64,000 nt of DNA. Origin: Legionella anisa (GTDB lineage Bacteria > Pseudomonadota > Gammaproteobacteria > Legionellales > Legionellaceae). Below the pieces are notes generated by a model, which made no database searches, had not been told where the DNA came from, and saw nothing but the letters and a program-made list of their open reading frames with translations. This document shows positions 9,400 to 17,309 of this stretch, in pieces. Each line of letters starts with the position of its first letter. Position 1 is the stretch's first letter. The DNA is taken from positions 438,330 to 502,329 of the forward strand of contig NZ_LNXS01000029.1 in assembly GCF_001467525.1 (NCBI RefSeq). Direction: 5' to 3'. Both the position numbers and the translations under genes were made by a program.

Positions 9400-10365
9400 A
9401 TGCCTTTAATTACCACCAATATTGATCAGGTGATCAATGAATTACGTGAAGGGAAACCTGTAGCCATACCTACAGAAACTGTCTATGGGTTAGCCGCGCC
9501 TATTAATAATGAAAAGGCCATTAGAACCGTTTTTGTGATGAAAGATAGACCATTAAATCATCCCTTAATTGTTCATGTCCCACAAAACTGGGATCTCAGT
9601 ACCCTGGTTGAAGACATTCCTGTTTATGCGCAACAACTCATTAAAAAATTTTGGCCAGGCCCTCTAACTCTTGTCTTACATTGCAAGCGCGATCAAATCG
9701 ACCCGTTAATTACGGGTGGCCAGACTACTGTCGCCATCAGATGTCCTGCCCATCCTATAGCCCAGGAATTATTGACAAAATTAGGTATCCCGCTGGTCGC
9801 TCCATCAGCCAACCCCTTTGGAAAAGTCAGCCCTACTACCGCGCAACATGTTAGCGAATCATTTCCTAACCTAGAGTTAACCATACTAGATGGAGGACGT
9901 TGTAGCGTGGGCATTGAATCGACCATCATTGATGCGACCCATGCAGAAAACTATCAAATTTTACGTCATGGTCTTATTGATGAAAAAACTATAGCCAAAG
10001 TGATTGCGACTCCTTCCTTCCGCCTTGAGAGTACCCTACGTGTTCCCGGGAAGCTGGAAAGCCATTACCAACCCCAAAAAATCTTATATTATTTTGTCAG
10101 TTACGAAGCTCTTGCAGATTTTTGCCAAAAAAATCCAGATGAAGTGTATGTTATTGCACGCAACCGGCCAATGAATATCCCTGAAGATCATTTCCACCTT
10201 TTGGCAGATCATCCCGAAGAATTGGCCTTTGACTTATATTATCAATTACGCAAAGCCGATGCAGCCGATGTTCAAATCATTGCAATCGAACTTCCCCCAG
10301 AAACAGGAAGTTGGCAAGGAGTGCGGGAACGTATTTTAAAAGCAGGAACCTCTTATTCCAGCTAA
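9400..10365 (+). CDS. L-threonylcarbamoyladenylate synthase, Sua5 type
   Basis: Makes threonylcarbamoyl-AMP from threonine, bicarbonate and ATP for the universal t6A37 tRNA modification. The YrdC domain occupies roughly residues 8-200, with P-T-E-T-V-Y-G-L near residue 24, the K-x-R motif near 48 and P-S-A-N near 136. Residues 210-321 form the extra Sua5 domain, so this is the long, Sua5-like version and not the short TsaC of E. coli. The ribosome binding site before ATG 9400 is weak. A repeat element follows the stop, and the tRNA-Leu gene comes next. Confidence 0.93.
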   Translation: MPLITTNIDQVINELREGKPVAIPTETVYGLAAPINNEKAIRTVFVMKDRPLNHPLIVHVPQNWDLSTLVEDIPVYAQQLIKKFWPGPLTLVLHCKRDQIDPLITGGQTTVAIRCPAHPIAQELLTKLGIPLVAPSANPFGKVSPTTAQHVSESFPNLELTILDGGRCSVGIESTIIDATHAENYQILRHGLIDEKTIAKVIATPSFRLESTLRVPGKLESHYQPQKILYYFVSYEALADFCQKNPDEVYVIARNRPMNIPEDHFHLLADHPEELAFDLYYQLRKADAADVQIIAIELPPETGSWQGVRERILKAGTSYSS

Positions 10366-10370
10366 CTTGA

Positions 10371-10468
10371 GCCAGAATGCTGCGATTTTAGAGCACCGAA
10401 ATGGATCATACACGAAGTATGTCAGTATCGGAGCGCAAATCGCCAGCATTTTGGCCAAGAGAGTAGAA
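10371..10468. repeat. imperfect inverted repeat (family C)
   Basis: The left arm at 10371-10399 and the right arm at about 10428-10455 are imperfect reverse complements (GCCAGAATGCTGCGATTTTA against GCCAAAATGCTGGCGATTTG). The right flank continues into the 18-base string shared with 25-42. The element starts six bases after the Sua5-type gene. Confidence 0.6.
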
Positions 10469-10487
10469 TTGAAATCTGAAAAAGCCA

Positions 10488-10516
10488 TTGACAGTTCAGC
10501 AAAATATGAGTAACTT
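10488..10516 (+). promoter_or_regulatory. probable promoter of tRNA-Leu
   Basis: A perfect TTGACA at 10488-10493, a 17-base spacer and TAACTT at 10511-10516. Transcription would start a few bases before the mature tRNA. The -10 match is poor. Confidence 0.5.
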
Positions 10517-10527
10517 AGCGCCACAAT

Positions 10528-10614
10528 GCCGAGGTGGTGGAATTGGTAGACACGCTAGCTTCAGGTGCTAGTGGGGGCAACTCCGTGGAGGTTCGAGTCC
10601 TCTTCTCGGTACCA
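10528..10614 (+). tRNA. tRNA-Leu (anticodon CAG)
   Basis: An 87-base tRNA with an encoded CCA end. Acceptor arm GCCGAGG pairs with TCTCGGT (two G-U pairs), with discriminator A. The anticodon stem is CTAGC/GCTAG and the seven-base loop TTCAGGT gives anticodon CAG, reading CUG. The long variable arm typical of class II tRNA-Leu is present, as is the T loop GGTTCGAGTCC. Confidence 0.97.
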
Positions 10615-10642
10615 TTGATAAATTTTAAAACATTAAACTCCT

Positions 10643-11062
10643 TTATTCTGGATCACCTGGTTTCTTTGTTGTAGTGGTCGGCGTAGTTGGTGTTACTGAT
10701 GTTGATGTGAGGTTATTCGAAAAAAAATCGATACCAATGCATTTCCCCAGTTCATTACCCCATGTCGATACATTTTTATCGTCTATATTTGCGGGTAATT
10801 CTGAATAAAATTTTGTTTTACATTTATCAAAACTGACTGAAATTAATGCCACACATTTATCATAGCTTATATTAGCGTTTGCAAGCAGCTTATTCGTCTT
10901 CTGATCATCGACTAATTGCCGACACATTTTCGGTGGAGCTTGCTCTTTAAAAGAGGCCAACCATTCATCTTTAGTTGAACCCTTGCTAGAGGCTGCCAGT
11001 GCTATTGTGGAAAACAATATACTGCTCAAGCCGATTATTCCAGTTAAACTTTTATTAGGCAT
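10643..11062 (-). CDS. small exported protein with four cysteines
   Basis: The family is not recognised. The 139-residue precursor has a clear Sec signal peptide: basic N-terminus, hydrophobic core I-I-G-L-S-S-I-L-F, and likely cleavage after A-L-A near residue 23. The mature part has four cysteines, which could form two disulfides in the periplasm, and ends in a Thr/Pro-rich tail (T-P-T-T-P-T-T-T-T) like a flexible linker. No lipobox is seen. It is monocistronic, facing tRNA-Leu. Confidence 0.8.
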   Translation of the reverse strand: MPNKSLTGIIGLSSILFSTIALAASSKGSTKDEWLASFKEQAPPKMCRQLVDDQKTNKLLANANISYDKCVALISVSFDKCKTKFYSELPANIDDKNVSTWGNELGKCIGIDFFSNNLTSTSVTPTTPTTTTKKPGDPE

Positions 11063-11208
11063 AATGGTTATTCCCTTAAAGGTATTAATAATAAGGATAG
11101 ACTTAATGTTTTTCTAAAACAAATCGCGCAAGTCATTTTTGTGCACGTAGTAGATTAAAATGAATTCGCTTAGGGTATTATTAGAGCCATTCTATAGGGA
11201 GATTTCTC

Positions 11209-12141
11209 ATGAAAATCATTATCGGTGGTGGAACAGGATTAGTTGGTCAAATATTGGTTCCTGAGTTACTTCAGTCTGGACACGAAATTTATGTCATAGG
11301 ACGCGATGAGGAAAAAATTAAACGTACATTTTCAAGTACAGTTCATGGAACCACTTGGGATAAACTTAATACATTAAACCCAAATGAATTTGATGCGATT
11401 ATTAATTTGGCTGGTGAAAATATTGCCGATCATCGGTGGAGTCCTAAAACAAAAGAAACGCTCCTTACAAGTCGAATTAAAACAACCAACCAATTAGTTC
11501 TTTGGGGTATAAAGGCTGACACCAAAAAACCTCACCTATACAACGCAAGTGCTGTTGGCATTTATGGTTTGCAGAAGAAACTGGCACAAGACCATATTAC
11601 ATTTACCGAAACGACTCCCCCCCTCGACTCTCCTGAAACCAGTTTTGCAAGCCTACTGGTTACTCAGTGGGAAGAAGCTGCCAAAAAAGGGTTTGATGCA
11701 GGGATGCCTGTTACTCTCATGCGTTTTGGCGTGATTCTAAAGCGGGGAGGGGGAATGTTAAAAAAACTGGAGTTGCCCGCTCGATATGGAATGGGAGCTG
11801 TAGTGGGTTCTGGAGAACAACCTCTGGCGTGGATTGACAGCACCGATCTCGTTGAAGCAATCATGTATTTAATAGCGCACCCAGAGATTACAGGCCCAGT
11901 GAATCTAGTAGCACCTGAGAGCGTGTCGCAAAAAACATTTACCAAAACATTTGCCCAGGTATTGAAAAAACCTGCTTTTCTGTGGATGCCGGCATGGATT
12001 ATACGACTTTTATTTGGTCAAATGGGTGAGGAGTTATTATTATCAGGACAAACCGTTGCACCTCAGCGATTGTCAGAATATCAATTTAACTTCAAATACC
12101 CCACTTTATTATCTGCTTTAACTAAAGAATTTGGAGGTTAA
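11209..12141 (+). CDS. TIGR01777 family NAD-dependent epimerase (YfcH-like)
   Basis: An extended short-chain dehydrogenase/reductase of the SulA/YfcH family. It has the dinucleotide-binding motif G-G-G-T-G-L-V-G at residues 6-13, the N-L-A-G-E-N-I motif near 66 that is characteristic of TIGR01777 proteins, and a C-terminal DUF1731-like region (W-M-P-A-W-I, G-E-E-L-L-L-S-G-Q). The natural substrate is unknown across the family. The start has AGGGAGA upstream. The stop overlaps the ribosome binding site of the next gene, so the two are probably cotranscribed. Confidence 0.9.
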   Translation: MKIIIGGGTGLVGQILVPELLQSGHEIYVIGRDEEKIKRTFSSTVHGTTWDKLNTLNPNEFDAIINLAGENIADHRWSPKTKETLLTSRIKTTNQLVLWGIKADTKKPHLYNASAVGIYGLQKKLAQDHITFTETTPPLDSPETSFASLLVTQWEEAAKKGFDAGMPVTLMRFGVILKRGGGMLKKLELPARYGMGAVVGSGEQPLAWIDSTDLVEAIMYLIAHPEITGPVNLVAPESVSQKTFTKTFAQVLKKPAFLWMPAWIIRLLFGQMGEELLLSGQTVAPQRLSEYQFNFKYPTLLSALTKEFGG

Positions 12142-12148
12142 AATTATT

Positions 12149-13120
12149 ATGAGTCTTCACTTATTGTCCTTAGATGAAGTCAAACAAAGCATCACCATGA
12201 GTCAAGCAATTAAGGCAATGGAAAATGCATTTATTCAATTAGCAAAAAAACAAGTTAAATTACCCTTAAGAACAGGCATTACTATTGATGAAGAAGATGC
12301 GCTTACTTTAACCATGCCAGCATATCTGGCTCAAGATAAGGCTTTAGGTTTAAAAGTAGCCTCCATTTTTCCTAAAAATAGTGCACTCAATAAACCCTCT
12401 ATCACGGGTTTCATCATGTTGCTTGATGCCAGTACTGGCGAACCCATGGCACTCATGGACGCAGCTTATCTGACCGCATTAAGAACCGGAGCAGTTTCTG
12501 GATTAGCAACTCAATATTTTGCAGCAGATAATGCAACGCATGTTGCAATCATTGGCTCAGGAGTACAGGCAGAAACACAGCTTCAAGCCGTAGCAAGCGT
12601 GCGCGACATAAAGCAGGTATCGGTATGGTCAAGAAACATTAAGAATGCAGAACAATTTGCAACTCAGTTCGCAGACCAATATGCCATCAATGTATTTGAC
12701 AGCATTTCTTTAGCGGTTAAAGACGCGGATATCATCTGTACTGCAACCGGAAGTGCTGAGCCATTAATCCACTTACATGATATAAGACCACATGTTCATA
12801 TTAATGCCATAGGCTCACACACTGTCAATATGAAAGAAATCAGCAATGATGTACTGAAACATGCTGTAGTAATTGTTGATCAATTAAGCGCTGTTATGGC
12901 CGAAGCAGGTGAAATTATCAGTGCCGTGCAGCAAAATCAGTTAAAACAGGAGAATATCATTGAGATAGGTGATTGGTTAATGCATAAAAATGCAGACTAC
13001 AAAAACCAGATCACTGTATTCAAATCAGTAGGACTGTCGATACAGGATTTAAGCGTTGCCTCTGTTGTATATCAGAATGCCATGAATAAAAAATTGGGAA
13101 CTCTATTTGCATTAACATAA
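12149..13120 (+). CDS. ornithine cyclodeaminase / mu-crystallin family protein
   Basis: A Rossmann-fold NAD(P)-dependent enzyme of the family that includes ornithine cyclodeaminase, alanine dehydrogenase and pyrroline-2-carboxylate reductase. Diagnostic features are the substrate-binding Arg and Lys region in the N-terminal third, A-L-R-T-G-A-V-S near residue 112, and the G-S-G-V-Q-A-E motif near 136. Which reaction it performs is open. The ATG at 12149 is chosen; TTG at 12131 lies inside the previous gene's end. TTGGAGG 11 bases upstream is the ribosome binding site and overlaps the upstream coding end. A palindromic repeat follows. Confidence 0.9.
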   Translation: MSLHLLSLDEVKQSITMSQAIKAMENAFIQLAKKQVKLPLRTGITIDEEDALTLTMPAYLAQDKALGLKVASIFPKNSALNKPSITGFIMLLDASTGEPMALMDAAYLTALRTGAVSGLATQYFAADNATHVAIIGSGVQAETQLQAVASVRDIKQVSVWSRNIKNAEQFATQFADQYAINVFDSISLAVKDADIICTATGSAEPLIHLHDIRPHVHINAIGSHTVNMKEISNDVLKHAVVIVDQLSAVMAEAGEIISAVQQNQLKQENIIEIGDWLMHKNADYKNQITVFKSVGLSIQDLSVASVVYQNAMNKKLGTLFALT

Positions 13121-13135
13121 GTTTGAGATAAACGT

Positions 13136-13225
13136 GTAGCCTGGGTGCAGCGCCGCGAAACCCGGGATCGGGAGGCTCTCATTTAATTCGGAAACCCGGG
13201 TTCCGCTGCGCTGCACCCAGGCTAC
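13136..13225. repeat. palindromic intergenic repeat A, copy 1
   Basis: Begins GTAGCCTGGGTGCAGCG and ends with its imperfect reverse complement, with CCCGGG cores at both inner edges and a 30-base centre. It lies between convergent genes. The TAG of the right-hand GTAG edge is the stop codon of psd (minus strand). The strong hairpin could also end transcription from both sides. Confidence 0.9.
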
Positions 13226-14082
13226 ATTTCGCGCTGTTTCATTTCACCGAGTGCCTCACCTAAACGGATTGCGCTTCCTGCTTTTAAAGCGGGATTCCAA
13301 TGTACTTTTGTGTCGCTTGCGAACAGCAAAACTACGGTGGATCCCAATTTAAAGTATCCCATTTCATCGCCTTGGGCCATCTTCTGTTCTTTCTCTTGAT
13401 TGTATTCAAAATCAACCCGAGTCTTGCTCCGTTTGATATCCCCATGCCAACTGGTTCCTATTGCACCAACAATGGTTGCTCCCACCATTACCATAACCAT
13501 AGGACCTACTTCGGTAGAAAAAAAGAGAACCAATCGCTCATTTCGCGCAAATAATCTGGGTACAATTCGAACCGTTGAAGGTTGAACTGAAAATAAAGCA
13601 CCTGGAATATAGGTCATCGAAGTAATTTTGGCATCCATAGGCATATGCACACGATGGTAATCTTTAGGTGACAAATACAAAGTAGCAAAATGCCCATTGA
13701 TAAATTGAGTGGCCACATCGTTATCACACGCTAAAAAATCAGCCACGGAATAATAACGGCCTTTTGCTTGAATTAATTGACCCTGCTCTATAGCTCCTAT
13801 TTCACTCACACAACCATCTACAGGTGAAATAATATCCGCATCGGCCAATGGCCTACATCCTGGTTTTAGTTGACGAATAAAAAAATCATTAAAACAAGAG
13901 TATGCAGTATGGTCTTCGATCAAAGCCTCACTCATATTAACCTGATATTTTCTTATAAATCGTTCAATGATGTAATTTTTTACTTTGACATTTTTCACTT
14001 CAGCCAAACAACCAGCAAGGCTGGTAAGCCCATGCTGAGGAATCAGGTATTGGGGCAATGTTTTTATTAAATCAAAAGACAT
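13222..14082 (-). CDS. psd: phosphatidylserine decarboxylase proenzyme
   Basis: Converts phosphatidylserine to phosphatidylethanolamine at the inner membrane. The 286-residue proenzyme should cleave itself at L-G-S-T, between G247 and S248, to form the pyruvoyl prosthetic group. The expected Asp-His-Ser triad is present as D89 (S-P-V-D-G), H146 (Y-H-R-V-H-M-P) and S248. The stop codon TAG lies within the outer edge of repeat A copy 1, so the natural C-terminus may once have been different. A hairpin separates it from the 948-residue gene upstream on the same strand. Confidence 0.96.
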   Translation of the reverse strand: MSFDLIKTLPQYLIPQHGLTSLAGCLAEVKNVKVKNYIIERFIRKYQVNMSEALIEDHTAYSCFNDFFIRQLKPGCRPLADADIISPVDGCVSEIGAIEQGQLIQAKGRYYSVADFLACDNDVATQFINGHFATLYLSPKDYHRVHMPMDAKITSMTYIPGALFSVQPSTVRIVPRLFARNERLVLFFSTEVGPMVMVMVGATIVGAIGTSWHGDIKRSKTRVDFEYNQEKEQKMAQGDEMGYFKLGSTVVLLFASDTKVHWNPALKAGSAIRLGEALGEMKQREM

Positions 14083-14119
14083 GTGAAGCTCACAACATTC
14101 TAAAAAAGGGAATCATAAC

Positions 14120-14167
14120 CTATACTTCCAGCGGTCACAAACATGGTCGTGATCACTTGGAGTATAG
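14120..14167 (-). terminator. hairpin between the 948-residue gene and psd
   Basis: CTATACT at 14120-14126 pairs with AGTATAG at 14161-14167, and an additional CCA/TGG pairs after a one-base bulge. There is no T tract, so it is either a weak terminator or another structured element. Confidence 0.35.
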
Positions 14168-14188
14168 TGGCAAAACGTAACGCGCTTC

Positions 14189-17035
14189 TTAACAAGTATA
14201 GCCGGATGTAAGTTGTAACTGTCGATGCGAAGCAGAAATTGTTTCGTGATGATATCTCAGATTATTAAGATAATGTGTTTTATGTTCTTCCAAATTAAAC
14301 AGAGAAATTAATTGATATTTTGGCTCTTCCAACATCCCCGGAAACTTAGTAGTTTCTTTTTTAATTGCTTCTACTATTTTGACAAACAAACACTCGTTCA
14401 ATGTGGAGGACTCACCTCCATTCATAAAGATCATAGCCAGTACTTTCGCATTACAATTTCCATTTAAATAACCTTCTACTTCTGATCTCCTGGAGGCTCC
14501 TAAGAGGCTTCCCCATGTCTTCGATTCATATTTTGCTAATGAAGAAGAGATTAAGCTTTTAAATGATTTCTCAGTGAGGGTATCTACCCAATCATAAATC
14601 GTCTTATATAACATGGTGATGCCCCCATCACTATAAGGATGAGTAAATCGTTTATCTTTCTTGGCAAAGAACACCACATCTCGAGTAAAATCATTGATGC
14701 CCTTTTCAAAACTTTTATCTCTGATCGCAAGATCAACACTTGGTATGGGATGCTTGTGCAACATTTTAGGAGTAAGCCCCTGTATAAGCAAAGTATTCAA
14801 TGCTCCATCTTGCTGGGTTCCTGAACTTAAAATATAAGCCAAACGATTATCACCACGCTCCTTTGTACTTGATTTTAAATAATTCTTCACCGGTTCAGCC
14901 CTTTGGCGGAATGAAAGCGAAGTTACTACTGGCGCATATTTTTTATCTATAATTTCATTTATATATTGTTCCAACTCTTCAGGCTTGAGACTTTTTGCCC
15001 AAACAAATAATGAATCATGATATTGTTGTTTCACATCTTCATGCGTAAAAGGCAACACTTCTCGTTTCACGGCAAGTAATGCTTCTTCCATGAGTTCGTC
15101 TGTAGTGGTCAAATGCAATTGGAAATTGACCTGTTCTGCAATGAGCTTAAGGCTTGATGCAATACCATTAAATTCAGCAGCATAAGTTGTTGTATTCGCC
15201 AAGGCCTGGCGAATTTTTAGATTATACGTTTGATGAAGTAAACTCAGTTTATTTGAAAATTCAAGATTGTCTTCTTCGGTAAGATTCTGACGTTTTTTTT
15301 CATAATAGGCCTTTGTGACTTCACGAAACTCGTTAACAAAGGCAATCAAAGATAATAATGCATCACGCAACTTACTGTCTTTATCAACACTAATCTTTGC
15401 TTCAATAACATCTGCGGAAAGAACGGGTAAGTTTCCGAATAACTCCCATGCACTGGTTAACGTGTCATCGGTGGCTTTTTTGCTTACCAGTTCAGAAATT
15501 TGCACATAGGGAGGATTGGTGGCTTCTTTAAGTAACGAGTTTGTTAGTCTGTAAGAACTGTAGATCAACTCTTTCATTACTGGTGCAAATGCATCACGCC
15601 AGACCTGATGATATCGTTTTTGTAATTCATCAGGATTGTACTTTAGATCTTCTTCTTTAGCATAAGTTGTTTTATTTTCCTTTTTGATCCATTCCAGTAT
15701 CTTGCGATAAAAAGAAGGTTTTCTATAAAGATCTAAATAAGTAGGCGACAATGGTAACCCATAGCCGTTATCAGTACAGCCCATGTAAAAGACCACTACT
15801 CGATATAAGTTATCATAGTGTTCTTGATATAAATCCATCATAAAATCAACAAATGATTTTTTGTCCGTCTCTTTATTGCAAAAGCGAGGATACAGCGATT
15901 CATATTTTGCCCGTAAGCTGGGATCTGTCTCATCTAAAGAGGTGTAATTTAAAGGCATATCGCCAAAGAGCTCTGTTAAGCGTTTACGTTGTAGCTCCGG
16001 TTGATACGTTAATAAGGCCTTTAAAGCGGCGGCCAGTTTCTGTTCCTGGGCAACAGAGTTCTGCGCCAAGCGCGCAAACTCGACTGGGTCGGCATAAGCT
16101 TTAGGTAATAGTTTGCGGGCTACATTAGGTACAATGGCCGGAATGGTAACTTGTCCTGGATTTTCATAAGAAGGCCAATGATAAGGCATGGATTCCTGAA
16201 CATTGGGAAAAGCCTCATAATCACGAACCGTGAGCGTTACATGTTCCTTAGGTACTCCGATCACTGTTCTTGGTTCTTTCATATGGATGGTGAACCAATA
16301 GAAGAACATATCAAAATCAATATCCGCAGTCAGCTCTTCAGCTATACCGAGATTATGAGGATGCGAATCATCATCATCTAGGAACCATCGGCCAAGCAAA
16401 GTTTCCATGATGTCTTTTTCGACCAGAGTTTTTACGCTGGGGGCAACTTGTTCCTTTAAAGTACTGTTAACAGGAATGCCCTGACTCGCATAATGGAGCG
16501 GTTTAAAACCCTCAATACCAATGGATAGCGTACCGATTAATTTATCTTGTGTGTGGCCTCTTTTGGAGGTGATTTCCAGAATACTACTTTTTACATTTTG
16601 AAGTTGTTCTATAGTTAAAGGTCGTTCAGGATTAAAGTTTGGTATATCCTTGATCGCAATGGAATCCTTTATTAAGCCCTCAGGAGTTTTAACAGTGTAT
16701 TCGAAGACGTCTTTTTGCTGTAATTCAATATAAAGTGTGTTATCTTTTATATCTTGCTTATCTTCTGGCATTAATTCGAGAGCCGACTCCTCGAATACCA
16801 AACGCTCTTCAGCCGATCTTTTTCCTTGAAATAACCTTTTGAATGATGAAGTTGCTACACTAATTTTGGCTAATAACTCAGGATAGTGATTTTTAGGCTC
16901 TAATTTTTTAAAATAAGCCCTCTTGACAACACCATCTTCTTCAAAGGAAACTTTCCATGTTTCATGAGAACTATCTGAAATTCTTTCTATATAATTGAGT
17001 TTACTATTTCTGAGTGCTTTTTTTGGAATTCCCAT
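14189..17035 (-). CDS. large protein with kinase-like motifs, candidate effector
   Basis: No family is recognised over the full 948 residues. The N-terminal third looks like a divergent kinase fold. A beta-strand pair ends in A-Y-F-K-K-L (K43/K44, a possible ATP-binding lysine). D-D-D-D-S-H-P-H-N-L-G at residues 220-230 resembles the D-x-H-x-x-N catalytic loop of phosphoinositide or HipA-like kinases, and D-I-D-F-D at 238-242 could be the metal-binding D-F-x motif. The remaining 700 residues are mostly helical and charged, without a signal peptide or membrane segment. Such proteins are typical Dot/Icm substrates in Legionella. Kinase activity and translocation are inferences. It sits between psd and another giant minus-strand gene. 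Confidence 0.85.
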   Translation of the reverse strand: MGIPKKALRNSKLNYIERISDSSHETWKVSFEEDGVVKRAYFKKLEPKNHYPELLAKISVATSSFKRLFQGKRSAEERLVFEESALELMPEDKQDIKDNTLYIELQQKDVFEYTVKTPEGLIKDSIAIKDIPNFNPERPLTIEQLQNVKSSILEITSKRGHTQDKLIGTLSIGIEGFKPLHYASQGIPVNSTLKEQVAPSVKTLVEKDIMETLLGRWFLDDDDSHPHNLGIAEELTADIDFDMFFYWFTIHMKEPRTVIGVPKEHVTLTVRDYEAFPNVQESMPYHWPSYENPGQVTIPAIVPNVARKLLPKAYADPVEFARLAQNSVAQEQKLAAALKALLTYQPELQRKRLTELFGDMPLNYTSLDETDPSLRAKYESLYPRFCNKETDKKSFVDFMMDLYQEHYDNLYRVVVFYMGCTDNGYGLPLSPTYLDLYRKPSFYRKILEWIKKENKTTYAKEEDLKYNPDELQKRYHQVWRDAFAPVMKELIYSSYRLTNSLLKEATNPPYVQISELVSKKATDDTLTSAWELFGNLPVLSADVIEAKISVDKDSKLRDALLSLIAFVNEFREVTKAYYEKKRQNLTEEDNLEFSNKLSLLHQTYNLKIRQALANTTTYAAEFNGIASSLKLIAEQVNFQLHLTTTDELMEEALLAVKREVLPFTHEDVKQQYHDSLFVWAKSLKPEELEQYINEIIDKKYAPVVTSLSFRQRAEPVKNYLKSSTKERGDNRLAYILSSGTQQDGALNTLLIQGLTPKMLHKHPIPSVDLAIRDKSFEKGINDFTRDVVFFAKKDKRFTHPYSDGGITMLYKTIYDWVDTLTEKSFKSLISSSLAKYESKTWGSLLGASRRSEVEGYLNGNCNAKVLAMIFMNGGESSTLNECLFVKIVEAIKKETTKFPGMLEEPKYQLISLFNLEEHKTHYLNNLRYHHETISASHRQLQLTSGYTC

Positions 17036-17253
17036 ATTTTAATCCATTAAATCCCATTCGTCCTTTTAGAATAGTTCATATTAGGCAGAAATATTCAATA
17101 AGTTCAAGAATAATTTTCAAACAGATAACAAGGAAACTAAACAGTTAAGATTCAAATACTTAATGGATTACTAAAAAAAATCGCCCATCTCATGTCACAC
17201 TGTTTTTTTATGAAAACTCATGCAAATTGCATGCCTGATATGTAAGAATGCCC

Positions 17254-17304
17254 AGCCCGGAGGGAGATTTGTTCCGGGCTAAGGCTGTAACCTTTTTTGG
17301 TTAC
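17254..17304 (-). terminator. hairpins after the 764-residue gene
   Basis: GTAACC/GGTTAC (17287-17292 with 17299-17304, A6 loop on the minus strand) and AGCCCGG/CCGGGCT (17254-17260 with 17274-17280) follow the stop codon. The T tract is poor. Confidence 0.4.
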
Positions 17305-17309
17305 ATTGA

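Noticed and set aside
10528..10614. tRNA-Leu as an attachment site for an integrated element
   Set aside because: No integrase and no repeated tRNA 3' end downstream in the window; the neighbouring palindrome belongs to a dispersed family.
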